Source of the DNA: Bog-473 sp963766995
GTDB taxonomy: Bacteria; Actinomycetota; Acidimicrobiia; Acidimicrobiales; RAAP-2
Reading direction: 5' to 3'
NCBI GenBank assembly: GCA_963766995.1
Contig: CAVYCE010000003.1
Location: 62,001-126,000, forward strand
Length of the DNA stretch: 64,000 bases
In this document: piece by piece, positions 42,463 through 51,640 of the stretch
How positions within the stretch are numbered: position 1 is the first letter of the stretch
Layout: each line of letters opens with the position of its first letter
The notes under the pieces: generated by a model
What the model saw: only the letters and a program-made list of their open reading frames with translations
What the model was told of the DNA's origin: nothing
The model's database searches: none
Made by a program: the position numbers and the translations under genes

Positions 42463-43878
42463 TCACCATTGCGGATGTTCGAGAAGTTGATCCGGCAGGG
42501 TGGTCAGGTCGCCGGCACCAAGGGTGACGCACAAGTCACCGGGCCGCAGCATCTCAGCCACCGTTCGCCGTAGCTCCTCCCACCCCGGGGCGTAGACCAC
42601 GCCGCGCTCGGGATCTTGCGCCCGCACGGCGTCGGCCACCAGCCGGCCCGACACGCCCGGAATGGGTCGCTCCCCGGCGCTGTACACATCAGTGACCACC
42701 AACGCATCGGCCAACTCGAAGGCCGTGCCGAATTGCTCGGCCAGCTCAGCCGTGCGCGTGTAGCGATGGGGTTGGAATACGGCGACGATGCGGGACCAAC
42801 CTCCTGTGCGGGCCGTGGCCAGGGCGGCGCGCACAGCGAAGGGAAGGTGGGCATAGTCGTCGACAAAGGTGACACCGTGGGCTTCACCTCGGAACTCGAA
42901 GCGGCGGCTCACGCCGGCGAAGCGGGCCAACGCCACGGCCACATCGTCAAAAGACACGCCAACCCGTAGCGCCGCCACCGCAGCCAGTGCGGCGTTGCGG
43001 GCGTTGTGGAGGCCGGGCACGCCGATGGTCAGCGGACCCGACAGTCCCTCAGGGCCGCGCAGGGTGAAGGACACCGAACTTCGCCGTAGCTCCACGTCGG
43101 TCATGGCGATGGTGGCGTCGTCGGCCGTGCCGACCAACCACCCCTCATGCGCTCGACCGATAGCGGCGGCGTGCAGATCGTCGGCCGACACCACACACCC
43201 TTCGGTGGCTCGGCCCACGAATGTGTCAAAGGCCACTCGTAGATCTTCGAAGGTGCCGTAATGGTCGAGGTGATCCGACTCCACGTTGGTCAGCACGGCC
43301 AGGTCGGGACGCAACAGCTCGAAGGTGCCGTAGCTCTCGTCGGCCTCCACCACCAACCACTCGCCCGAGTCCCAGGCCGCATTGGTGCCGATCTCGTTCA
43401 CGTCGGCGCCAATAAGGAAGGAGGGTCGCAGCCCGGCCTCGACCAAAATCACCGAGAGCATCGATGCCGTCGTGGTCTTCCCCTTGGTGCCGGCCACGGC
43501 GAGGCATCTCCGAGTAGCGCAGATGGCGGCCAGGATGCCCGAGCGGGCGATGACCCGCGCGCCCTTCTGATGCGCCGAGGCCACTTCGGGATTGGTCGGT
43601 AACACAGCCGGCGAGTAGGTGACGGCATTGACCACGCCCACGTTGTCGGCCCGGTGCCCAACTGCCACGCTGATCCCCAAGGAGCGGAGCCGCTGCGCCA
43701 CCGGCGAGTCCTTGAGGTCCGAGCCGGTCACGGTGTGCCCCATGGAGCGGAGCACCGTGGCAATGGCACTCATGCCAGCGCCACCGATGCCCACAATGTG
43801 AATGCGCTGCGGCGAGCGCAGGTCTAAAAGTTCGGCGCCACCGTCGGAGGCCCGACCCTGCGTTGTGTCAGCGGGCAT
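42463..43878 (-). CDS. murC: UDP-N-acetylmuramate--L-alanine ligase
   Basis: 471 aa from ATG 43878, which overlaps the murG stop by 11 bases. Mur ligase: IHIVGIGGAGMSAIATVL at the N-terminus, P-loop AVAGTKGKTTTASMLSVIL, EADESYGTFELLRPDLAVLTNVESDHLDHYGT in the central domain (two short pieces of a conserved block), and VFQPHRYTRTAELAEQF in the C-terminal domain. Adds the first amino acid of the stem peptide. Upstream in-frame codons belong to murG in another frame. Confidence 0.96.
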   Translation of the reverse strand: MPADTTQGRASDGGAELLDLRSPQRIHIVGIGGAGMSAIATVLRSMGHTVTGSDLKDSPVAQRLRSLGISVAVGHRADNVGVVNAVTYSPAVLPTNPEVASAHQKGARVIARSGILAAICATRRCLAVAGTKGKTTTASMLSVILVEAGLRPSFLIGADVNEIGTNAAWDSGEWLVVEADESYGTFELLRPDLAVLTNVESDHLDHYGTFEDLRVAFDTFVGRATEGCVVSADDLHAAAIGRAHEGWLVGTADDATIAMTDVELRRSSVSFTLRGPEGLSGPLTIGVPGLHNARNAALAAVAALRVGVSFDDVAVALARFAGVSRRFEFRGEAHGVTFVDDYAHLPFAVRAALATARTGGWSRIVAVFQPHRYTRTAELAEQFGTAFELADALVVTDVYSAGERPIPGVSGRLVADAVRAQDPERGVVYAPGWEELRRTVAEMLRPGDLCVTLGAGDLTTLPDQLLEHPQW

Positions 43879-44992
43879 GAGCGTCCACCAACTTGGCCAC
43901 TCGTTCTGCCGCATCCGGGTGTCCGGCTCTCCGCGCCTCGGTCCCCATATGGCGCAGTCGATCAGGATGCAGCAACAACGTCTCCACCTCTTGCAGGAGG
44001 CGATCACCGTCACACGATGCATCCGGGACGAGCACGGCGGCGCCCAGTGCCACCATCGCCTCAGCATTGCGGGTCTGATGGTCACGAGGCGCGCCGGGGA
44101 GCGGGATCAAGACGGCCGGCGTGCCCGACACCAAGAGTTCGGCCACCGTCATCCCGCCGGCCCGGCAGATGAAGACATCAGCGGCGGCATGCACCAAAGG
44201 CATGCGCTCTTCGAACTCAATCAATGTGTATCCCACTGTTTCCGTGCCTTGCACCGCAGCCGCCGCAAACTCCGGATAGTCGCGACGACCGGCGACGTGG
44301 TAGATCGACACCTGGCGCGCCGGCGTCCAGCGGCGGGCCAGATCGGCCACCGCAGCGTTGATCCGATGCGCCCCCAGTGAACCACCGGCCACCGCAACCG
44401 TGAATCGGTTCTCGGGCAATCCGAGAGTGCGGCGGGCGATGCGCAAGGCACTCTCGGAGCCATCCAACTCTCCGAACTCAGTGCGAATGGGTGTACCGGT
44501 CAGGGTGGCGCGAGGCAGGCCGGTCCCGTCAAACGACACCGCGTTGGCGGCAGCGAAGCGGGCCAGAAAGGTATTCACCGCGCCCGGTGCCGCATCAATG
44601 CTCACCACGACCAGTGGCACCCTTGCCACCACCGCGGCCAGTCCCGCCGGAAAGCTGGCATACCCGCCCACCACGACGACGGTCAGTGGACGGGTACGTA
44701 GGAACGACCACATCGCCTGCAATGTGGCCCACACCAGCCCGATGACCGCACCAGCGTTGTCCCACAAGGCGCGGGGGCGAACACTGCGTCGGATGCCCCG
44801 ACCGGACAAGAGGGTGAAGGGGAATTCAAGGGTGGGCCACAGCTGTGCCTCTTGGCCACGCCGAGACCCGTAGAGCTCAATGGATCCGGGCGAGTGTCCC
44901 CGGGCCACCAACGCTCGGGCGATTTGGAGCGAGGGCACCACGTGACCTCCGGTCCCGCCGCCGGCGATCACCGTGCCCCGAGGGCCGCTCAC
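43868..44992 (-). CDS. murG: Lipid II synthase (undecaprenyl-PP-MurNAc-pentapeptide GlcNAc transferase)
   Basis: 374 aa from GTG 44992, overlapping the ftsW stop as GTGA. GT28 fold: N-terminal GGGTGGHVVPSLQIARALVA, VVVVGGYASFPAGLAAVV, VAGGSLGAHRINAAV and the UDP-GlcNAc-binding FICRAGGMTVAELLVSGTPAVLIPLPGAP with the following DHQTRNAEAM. Peripheral membrane enzyme that converts lipid I to lipid II. Confidence 0.96.
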   Translation of the reverse strand: MSGPRGTVIAGGGTGGHVVPSLQIARALVARGHSPGSIELYGSRRGQEAQLWPTLEFPFTLLSGRGIRRSVRPRALWDNAGAVIGLVWATLQAMWSFLRTRPLTVVVVGGYASFPAGLAAVVARVPLVVVSIDAAPGAVNTFLARFAAANAVSFDGTGLPRATLTGTPIRTEFGELDGSESALRIARRTLGLPENRFTVAVAGGSLGAHRINAAVADLARRWTPARQVSIYHVAGRRDYPEFAAAAVQGTETVGYTLIEFEERMPLVHAAADVFICRAGGMTVAELLVSGTPAVLIPLPGAPRDHQTRNAEAMVALGAAVLVPDASCDGDRLLQEVETLLLHPDRLRHMGTEARRAGHPDAAERVAKLVDAHAR

Positions 44993-46284
44993 CGACCTCG
45001 GTCGCGTCCGCCCGCTGGGCGGGAGGGGCGCCCCACCGATTCATGGCGGGCAATGTTGATCAGAATGCCGGCCGCCAGCATCGTGATCACGAGCGAGGAA
45101 CCACCGAATGAAATAAAGGGCAACGGGATGCCGGTCACCGGGAGCACACCCACTACGGCCCCCACGTTGATCAGCGTTTCGCTGGCCACCCAGGCCACCA
45201 GGCCCACGGCCAGCAGCCCGCCGAAGCGGTCGGGTGCCCGCATGGCGGTGCGAATGCCCAACCACACGAATGCGCCCAACAAGAACAACACTGCCGCGGC
45301 ACCCACGAAGCCGAGTTCCTCACCGATCACCGAAAAGATGAAGTCGGTGTGGGCGTTGGGTAGGAAGCCCCACTGCTGCTGTCCCCCACCAATCCCCGCA
45401 CCGAAGAGGTGGCCGGAGCCCAGCCCAATGAGGGACTGCACCACCTGGTACCCGGACCCGGAGGAGTGGACCTGGGGATCGAGGAAGGCCAGCAAACGTT
45501 CACGCCGGTACGGGGAGACCAGCGCCACAATTAGTGCCAGTCCAACCAATCCGGCCAAGAGCTTGAGCACGGGGCCGAGGCGCACACCAGCCACGAACAG
45601 GAGCGTGATGGCGATGCAGCCCAGCACCACGGCCGTCCCCATGTCGGGCTGCATGAGGATGAGGAGGCCCGAGCCAGCCGTCACCAGAAGCAGCGGGCCC
45701 ATAATGCGCCGGTCGCTGGAACCTTCATCGAGCCGGCGAGCAATGAAGTCGGCTGCGAACAGCACCAGGGCAAGCTTCATGAGCTCCGAGGGCTGGATGC
45801 GGAACTGTCCGAAACCAACCCAGCGACTCGACCCTTCGACGTGCACGCCGATGCCGGGCACCAAAACCACGAAAAGGAGTCCGACCGTGCCCACCATGAG
45901 GAACGGACTGAGCCGGCGCACGGTGCGGTAGTCGATACGGATAGATGCGGCCAGGACGAGGACGCCCGCCGCCATCCACATTCCCTCGCGGATGAAGATC
46001 GACCACGGGCTGCCGTAGAGCGAAATGGAGATGAGCGAAGAAGCCGACCCGACCATGACCAGGCCAATCAGGCACAGCAAGGCCACGACCACTCCGAGCA
46101 AGGTGGCCGTGGGCAGCCGACCGATGGCCGCCAACACTCCCGACTTGGCCGGCGCCTTTGTCGCCGGTGTCCGCGCCACCGAAGTACCCGTTGCAGTACT
46201 CCGACGCAAAGACGGGTGAGCCGCCGAAGTGCGAGTGGTGGTGCGAGCCGTACTCATGGCTGCACTCGAAGCACGCGGACGCAC
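44989..46284 (-). CDS. ftsW: SEDS-family peptidoglycan glycosyltransferase FtsW
   Basis: 431 aa from GTG 46284 (ATG 46257 possible). Ser/Thr/Ala-rich cytoplasmic N-terminus of about 55 residues, then ten or so membrane helices. SEDS signatures: SSRWVGFGQFRIQPSELMKLAL, LILMQPDMGTAVVL (catalytic Asp), AHTDFIFSVIGEELGFVGA and GIPLPFISFGGSSLV. Septal glycan polymerase, paired with FtsI. The gene that normally precedes it, murD, is absent; instead a tandem repeat begins two bases upstream. Confidence 0.94.
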   Translation of the reverse strand: MRPRASSAAMSTARTTTRTSAAHPSLRRSTATGTSVARTPATKAPAKSGVLAAIGRLPTATLLGVVVALLCLIGLVMVGSASSLISISLYGSPWSIFIREGMWMAAGVLVLAASIRIDYRTVRRLSPFLMVGTVGLLFVVLVPGIGVHVEGSSRWVGFGQFRIQPSELMKLALVLFAADFIARRLDEGSSDRRIMGPLLLVTAGSGLLILMQPDMGTAVVLGCIAITLLFVAGVRLGPVLKLLAGLVGLALIVALVSPYRRERLLAFLDPQVHSSGSGYQVVQSLIGLGSGHLFGAGIGGGQQQWGFLPNAHTDFIFSVIGEELGFVGAAAVLFLLGAFVWLGIRTAMRAPDRFGGLLAVGLVAWVASETLINVGAVVGVLPVTGIPLPFISFGGSSLVITMLAAGILINIARHESVGRPSRPAGGRDRGR

Positions 46285-46285
46285 T

Positions 46286-46345
46286 GTTGAAAAACGCCAT
46301 GTTCAGAAACGCCATGTTCAGAAACGCCCTGTTCAGAAACGCCCT
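46286..46345 (-). repeat. 15-bp tandem repeat x4 between mraY and ftsW
   Basis: Units GTTCAGAAACGCCMT on the plus strand at 46286, 46301, 46316 and 46331; the first has two changes. Read on the minus strand, each encodes Met/Arg-Ala-Phe-Leu-Asn. The remaining gap to 46438 shows no MurD-like sequence. Confidence 0.92.
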
Positions 46346-46438
46346 GTGGCGAATTACGAGCTACAGGCGCGACAGCCCGGTCCGACAACCGACACATGTT
46401 CCAAGTTTCGCTCGTGTGCGCCGCCAAGTGGTGGAGCG

Positions 46439-47482
46439 TCATGAGGCGATTTTGGCCACGGTGAGGAAGTCGCCGTAGAAGATGCCCAGCCCGAGGGCGA
46501 CGAACAGCCCGCCCAAGACCCAAAAGCGCACAATCACCGTCGTCTCGGGCCACCCCTTCAGCTCGAAGTGGTGATGGATGGGCGCCATGCGGAAGATGCG
46601 GCGATGGAAGACCTGGAAGCTGACTACCTGTGCAATGACCGACAGCGTCTCCATGACAAAAAGGCCACCAATGATGGGCAGCAGCAGATCAAGATTGAGC
46701 AACAGGCATAGCGCGGCCAAACCAGAACCAATGGCTAACGAGCCGGTATCGCCCATAATGATTTTCGCCGGCGCGGCATTCCACCACAGGAAGCCGATGC
46801 AGGCGCCGGCCAGCGCCACCGCCACCAACGCCAAGTCAATCGCCGACGCTGGGAGCACGTGGTAGATGTAAAAGTGCCGGAAAATCCAGTAGCCCATAAT
46901 GGCCAGCACGGCGAAACAGAAGGTGGATGAACCTGCTGCCAAGCCGTCCACGCCGTCGGTGATGTTGACCGCGTTTGACGTCCCCACCATCACCACCACG
47001 GCGAAGATGACCCAACCGATCTGGCCCAAGTTGATGCCGGGCACGTTGGCGCGGGTGAACGACAGCGCGGTCGAGGTGTGGGCCCAGTGCAACGACAATT
47101 CGGCGAACAGAAGAGCGAAGCCCACCTGAGCCCCGGACTTGGCCCGCTTGTTCAGCCCCAAGCTGCGCTTGTGCCGGACCTTTATCCAGTCGTCGAGGAA
47201 ACCGATGCCGCCGAAGGAGACGATGGCCATCATGGCCAGATAGCCGGTGCGAGAGAAGCGGATTTCGGTGCCGATGTGCCCGATGGCGTACCCCAGCACG
47301 ACGCCGGCCACAATGGCGATGCCGCCCATGGTGGGTGTGCCCGCTTTCACGCTGTGACTGGCCGGACCGTCTTCGCGAATGGGCTGACCGATGCGGCGCA
47401 GGCGCAACCACCGGATCAGCACCGGGGTGGTCAGGATGCTGACCCAAAGGGCCACACCGCCGGTGACGAGGAGTCCGAGCAT
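46439..47482 (-). CDS. mraY: Phospho-MurNAc-pentapeptide translocase
   Basis: 347 aa, ten membrane helices. Conserved loops: GTPTMGGIAIV, FGGIGFLDDWIKV (Asp pair), GTSNAVNITDGVDGLAAG, MGDTGSLAIGSGLA and RIFRMAPIHHHFELKGWPE (His cluster). It transfers phospho-MurNAc-pentapeptide to undecaprenyl phosphate to make lipid I. It starts 3 bases after the murE stop; in most relatives murF lies between these two genes. Confidence 0.96.
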   Translation of the reverse strand: MLGLLVTGGVALWVSILTTPVLIRWLRLRRIGQPIREDGPASHSVKAGTPTMGGIAIVAGVVLGYAIGHIGTEIRFSRTGYLAMMAIVSFGGIGFLDDWIKVRHKRSLGLNKRAKSGAQVGFALLFAELSLHWAHTSTALSFTRANVPGINLGQIGWVIFAVVVMVGTSNAVNITDGVDGLAAGSSTFCFAVLAIMGYWIFRHFYIYHVLPASAIDLALVAVALAGACIGFLWWNAAPAKIIMGDTGSLAIGSGLAALCLLLNLDLLLPIIGGLFVMETLSVIAQVVSFQVFHRRIFRMAPIHHHFELKGWPETTVIVRFWVLGGLFVALGLGIFYGDFLTVAKIAS

Positions 47483-47485
47483 GGA

Positions 47486-49039
47486 CTAGTTGCTTTCGGA
47501 ACCGGAACGTATGGTCGGGGGCGTCCAGGTGTTCGGATCCGACGGGAAGCGAACGGCCAAGGCGTGGCGAGCCTCCTCCACGTCGTTGAACGGGAGCCGG
47601 CGATCGCCCACCTCTTGATACGTCTCATGTCCCTTCCCAGCGATAACGACCACGTCACCGGCTTGGGCTGCATCGAGCGCCAACCGGATGGCGCCGTGAC
47701 GGTCAGGTTCCACCGTGAAGTTGGAAGGATCACCGGTCACTCCGGACCGCACCTCGGCCAAGATGGCCAGCGGGTCCTCGTGGCGTGGGTTGTCGGACGT
47801 GAGGACGGCCACGTCACTAAGCGAAGCAGCGGCGGCACCCATTTTGGGCCGCTTCTCCCGGTCGCGATTCCCACCACAGCCGAAGACCACCAGCACCCGA
47901 CCACCCGGCCCCGTCAGCGAACGGGCCTCATACAGCACGGTCTCGAGTCCGGCCGGCGTGTGGGCGTAGTCGACCATGACGGTGAAGGACGGACGGTCGG
48001 TGCTGGCCTCTCCCCCGGCACCATCCCCACCGCCCCGCTCCGGCGGCGCGGCAATCACCTGCAGCCGTCCCGGGACGGGTTGCACCATGCACAACCCTTC
48101 GGCGATCTCCTCGGCCTCAAGCCCAAGGGCCAACGCCGCTTCGGCCGCCATGAGCGTGTTGTCGACATTGATGGAGCCGGTAAGGGGGGTGCGCACGCGC
48201 TGGCCCCGCCAGGTGAACTCAGTGCGCCCTGCCCGCAGCACCACATCGCTGGCATCGGAGTGGTGCACCCCGTGCAAAGGAATACGCGCCTGCGCCAACA
48301 GACGCTGTCCCCACACATCGTCGGCGTTCACGACACCGCGCAACGCGTGATCAGGCGTGAACAACTGGCTCTTGGCCTCGAAGTAGGCCTCCATCGTCTT
48401 GTGATAGTCGAGGTGATCGTGACTGAGGTTGGTGAAGACGGCCACATCGAAGTGCACGCCCTCGACGCGGGCCTGTACCAACGTGTGGCTGCTGACTTCC
48501 ATGGCGACGGCATGAGGTCGGCCGTCGGATTTCTGACGGTCACGCACGGTGGCCAAGAGGCGCTGCACCTCGGTGGCCTCTGGGGTGGTGCGGGCGCCGG
48601 ACAGCGTGCCCATGACATTGGTGGGTCGCCCAGTGGCATCGAGTAGGTCGCCCAGCAGATTGGTGACGGTGGTTTTCCCGTTGGTGCCGGTGACACCGAC
48701 CATCAAGAGGTCACGGGCCGGAAATCCGTAGAACGAAGCGGCCAGTCGTGCCATCACCGGGCGGATGGTGCCGGGCGCCACGCGGGTCTGCACCACCGGC
48801 ACGTCCATGAGTTCGGGGATCAGGTGCTCGCACACCAGGCCAACCGCTCCTCGCTCCACCGCCTCGGCCGCAAAGGCGTGTCCGTCACTGGCCAGCCCTG
48901 GAATACAGCAGAACAAGTCACCCGGTACCACTCGCCGGCTGTCGTGGGTGATGCCGCCCACGTCAATGGCCCCGGGATCGCCTGCGGTCTCTAAGACGTC
49001 GATGTCGTCGAATAGGAGATTCATCGGCACAGTGCGCAT
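47486..49039 (-). CDS. murE: UDP-MurNAc-tripeptide synthetase (meso-diaminopimelate-adding)
   Basis: 517 aa from ATG 49039 (ATG 49024 possible). ITHDSRRVVPGDLF opens the N-terminal domain, the P-loop GVTGTNGKTTVTNLL is near residues 115-129, and VSSHTL and FTNLSHDHLDYH are central motifs. DNPR at residues 416-419 is the motif that selects meso-diaminopimelate, so the cell wall is expected to be the A1-gamma DAP type. Slightly long because of a Gly-rich insert near residue 335. It is a single-domain MurE with no fused MurF. Confidence 0.95.
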   Translation of the reverse strand: MRTVPMNLLFDDIDVLETAGDPGAIDVGGITHDSRRVVPGDLFCCIPGLASDGHAFAAEAVERGAVGLVCEHLIPELMDVPVVQTRVAPGTIRPVMARLAASFYGFPARDLLMVGVTGTNGKTTVTNLLGDLLDATGRPTNVMGTLSGARTTPEATEVQRLLATVRDRQKSDGRPHAVAMEVSSHTLVQARVEGVHFDVAVFTNLSHDHLDYHKTMEAYFEAKSQLFTPDHALRGVVNADDVWGQRLLAQARIPLHGVHHSDASDVVLRAGRTEFTWRGQRVRTPLTGSINVDNTLMAAEAALALGLEAEEIAEGLCMVQPVPGRLQVIAAPPERGGGDGAGGEASTDRPSFTVMVDYAHTPAGLETVLYEARSLTGPGGRVLVVFGCGGNRDREKRPKMGAAAASLSDVAVLTSDNPRHEDPLAILAEVRSGVTGDPSNFTVEPDRHGAIRLALDAAQAGDVVVIAGKGHETYQEVGDRRLPFNDVEEARHALAVRFPSDPNTWTPPTIRSGSESN

Positions 49040-49109
49040 GGTCGAGGTACCGAAAGGGCGGGCACCCCAGCTGAGTGCGCCACCCCGGCGGCGGGCCGAT
49101 GGTACCGGC

Positions 49110-51098
49110 TCATGTGACGTCCTGGGCCTGGTTTGCCGTGGTTTCCTTGGTGGAGGTGGGAGTGACCTGAGTGGCCGCGCCCTTGGTGGTGGGGATGTCG
49201 TAGCGGTGCAGGGCGTAACTCATGATTTGGGCGAAGACGGGGGCCGCCACGGTGCCGCCGAAAATGGGTGTGGGTCGATCCAGCACCACAATGATGGAGA
49301 AGGTGGGATTGGTGGCCGGAGCGAAGCCGACGAAGGAGGCCATGTAGGCGCCGGCCACATACGAGTCCTGGCCCTGGGTGGGAATCTGGGCTGTGCCGGT
49401 CTTGCCGGCCACGGTGTACCCGGGGACGTTGGCGCTGGTACCCGTTCCCTGCTCGACCACCTGTTCGAGCATGTCGGTGAGCTCACTGTCCACCTCGGGC
49501 GAGAAGGCACGGTGCGATGGCGACGGTGCCGTCGACGTCACCGCTCCGGACGAGCCCACGGTGCCGAGCACCAGCTTGGGCTGCACATACGTGCCTCCGT
49601 TGGCCACGGTGTTGTACGCATCGAGCACCTGCAGGGCACTGACGGCGTCGACCTGTCCGATGGGGAGGGACACATAGTCGGTTGGTTCCCACTGGGCGGC
49701 GGTGGCCAGGAGCCCCGGCGACTCCCCGGGGAAGTTCAACCCGGTGGGCTCCCCGAAGCCAAGGTTCTTGACCTGGGCCAGCAGGCGCTCCTCGCCCAAC
49801 GTCTGAGCGATCTCCGAGGTCCCGATGTTGGAGGACTGGGCCAAAATTTGGGTGGCGGTCAGGCTCTCGGTCGGGTGCACTTCGGCGTCGTGGAAGGTGG
49901 ATCCGTCCAGCTTGATCTGGTCCGGCACCGTGAACACGGTGTTCGGGTTGATGAGCCCGTACTGCAGGGCGGCCGAGAACGTCACGAGCTTGAACACCGA
50001 GCCGGGCTCGAACAACTTGGTCACGGCATCGTTCGAGGGCGACTCATTCACCGGGTCGGAGGGCCCAATGGCCACCACGCCGCCAGCTGTGGTCTTGACC
50101 GCTGGGGCCGTGGCCAGCACGGGGGCATCAGGATGGGTGGAGACAAGGTTGGCCATAGACATGATCTGCCCCGTTTTCACGTCCATGACGATCGCAGTGC
50201 CACTGACAGCCTGCGAGGTCTCGATGGCACTGGCCAAGGCCTGCTCCGACTCGTACTGGAGCTGCGTATCGAGCGTGAGCTCGACCCCGGTGCCGGCCTG
50301 GCTGGCCACCTTGTCGGTCACGGGCGACTGAGGCAGGGCCACGCCCGAGGGCGACTCGAGAATGGTTTCCTTGCCAGCCTGGCCAGAGAGGATTGAGTTG
50401 TCGCCGTACTCGAGACCAGCGGCGCCGGCCCCAGCCGCGTTGGTGAAGCCGAGCACTGGCAAAGCCAGTTCGCCGTTCGTCACGATGCGGGTGGAGTCGG
50501 CCACCATCGTGATACCGGGAAAGGCGTCATGAGAGACGATCGCCGCATCGCTTTGCGGCACCTGCTTGGCCAGCACCACGTAGCCCGAATGCTGGTGCAG
50601 TTCTGGCGCCAACGTGGCCGCCGGCACATGCAATAGCGGCGACAGTGCCGAAGCCAACGTCAGCGGGTGAGCCACCTGAAAATCGTCGGCGATGATGTCG
50701 TCGGTGGGCACGGACATGGCCAGCGGGGCGCCATTGCGGGCATAAATGCCACCGCGCAACGCCGGGACCACTACTTGATGCGAGGACTCCTGCTGGGCCG
50801 CCGCAGCGTAGGTGCTCGAGTGCAGGACCTGGACGGTAATCAGCCGAGCCACCAGGGCCAGCAGCGCCAAGACGACCACCAGGCGGACCATCCGGACCCG
50901 GTTGTGGAAGGTGGCGCCGGTCCATTCGTTCGATCGAGCGCCTGACCTGTGGCGCTTGGTGCGTTGGGGATCAGGGCGACGAGGCGGACGAGCACTGGAC
51001 GGCACCGCCCGAGGGCGGCTGGGCGCCCGTGTTGGCACGGCTGTGCGAGATGTGACGGCGCGCGCGCGCCCATCGGCATGTCGGGTTGTCACGCTCAC
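49110..51098 (-). CDS. ftsI: Penicillin-binding protein FtsI (PBP3)
   Basis: 662 aa from GTG 51098, overlapping the ftsL stop. Arg/Pro-rich cytoplasmic N-terminus, one membrane helix (about residues 70-90), a dimerisation domain starting RGGIYARNGAPLAMSVP, and the transpeptidase domain with Ser 367 and Lys 370 (GSVFK), Ser-Ser-Asn at 422-424 and Lys-Thr-Gly at 566-568. Septal transpeptidase partnered with FtsW. The region around 315-350 carries an insert of Thr/Ala/Pro residues just before the nucleophile. 70 bases separate it from murE. Confidence 0.95.
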   Translation of the reverse strand: MSVTTRHADGRARAVTSRTAVPTRAPSRPRAVPSSARPPRRPDPQRTKRHRSGARSNEWTGATFHNRVRMVRLVVVLALLALVARLITVQVLHSSTYAAAAQQESSHQVVVPALRGGIYARNGAPLAMSVPTDDIIADDFQVAHPLTLASALSPLLHVPAATLAPELHQHSGYVVLAKQVPQSDAAIVSHDAFPGITMVADSTRIVTNGELALPVLGFTNAAGAGAAGLEYGDNSILSGQAGKETILESPSGVALPQSPVTDKVASQAGTGVELTLDTQLQYESEQALASAIETSQAVSGTAIVMDVKTGQIMSMANLVSTHPDAPVLATAPAVKTTAGGVVAIGPSDPVNESPSNDAVTKLFEPGSVFKLVTFSAALQYGLINPNTVFTVPDQIKLDGSTFHDAEVHPTESLTATQILAQSSNIGTSEIAQTLGEERLLAQVKNLGFGEPTGLNFPGESPGLLATAAQWEPTDYVSLPIGQVDAVSALQVLDAYNTVANGGTYVQPKLVLGTVGSSGAVTSTAPSPSHRAFSPEVDSELTDMLEQVVEQGTGTSANVPGYTVAGKTGTAQIPTQGQDSYVAGAYMASFVGFAPATNPTFSIIVVLDRPTPIFGGTVAAPVFAQIMSYALHRYDIPTTKGAATQVTPTSTKETTANQAQDVT

Positions 51099-51640
51099 TG
51101 AGGCGTGTTCTGCGTCGATGTAGGAGCGGTAGAGCCAGGAGCGGTAGTACCAGTGGCCGTGGAGGGAGTGGTGGCCGGCGTGGTCGATGTTGTGGTCTTG
51201 GGCGCCACCGGCACTGCCGTGACGTCAGGGGTGACCAACGGGGTGTTGAGGGGGACATAGGGCAGCTGAATGACATGCGTGGGCTGGACCATGTGCAGCT
51301 GGCCCACGGCCACCGGCACAATCCGGGTGGGCATTTCGAGCTGCGATACCGACAGCTCCAATTGCCGGTGCACGCTTTCTGCTGCGGCCACCTGCTGGGC
51401 CACGCCGCTCATTCGAACCTGGCCGTTGGCCAGCAGGGTCTGTCCGACCACGACGGCCATGAGGGCCGTGACCACCATCCCGACCGGCGCATATGAGAGG
51501 AGCCGCCGTCGCCGAGAGGGTGCTTCCTCGGGTTGGACAACCTTGAGTGGGGCCGAGCGAGGAGCCGAACGGGCCGGCTCAGCCTGCGACCGAGCGGCCG
51601 CAGTGCGGCGAGCCGTGGCTGATGCGGGAGGTGGCGTCAT
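51095..51640 (-). CDS. ftsL: FtsL-like divisome protein with Thr/Pro-rich tail
   Basis: 181 aa. Basic N-terminus, a single membrane helix LLSYAPVGMVVTALMAVVVG (about residues 47-66), then a short coiled coil SGVAQQVAAAESVHRQLELSVSQLE. A Pro-rich and finally Thr/Ser/Pro-rich external tail of about 45 residues follows. Position between rsmH and ftsI, topology and length fit FtsL, although sequence conservation in this family is low. ATG overlaps the rsmH stop by 4 bases and its stop overlaps ftsI. Confidence 0.82.
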   Translation of the reverse strand: MTPPPASATARRTAAARSQAEPARSAPRSAPLKVVQPEEAPSRRRRLLSYAPVGMVVTALMAVVVGQTLLANGQVRMSGVAQQVAAAESVHRQLELSVSQLEMPTRIVPVAVGQLHMVQPTHVIQLPYVPLNTPLVTPDVTAVPVAPKTTTSTTPATTPSTATGTTAPGSTAPTSTQNTPQ

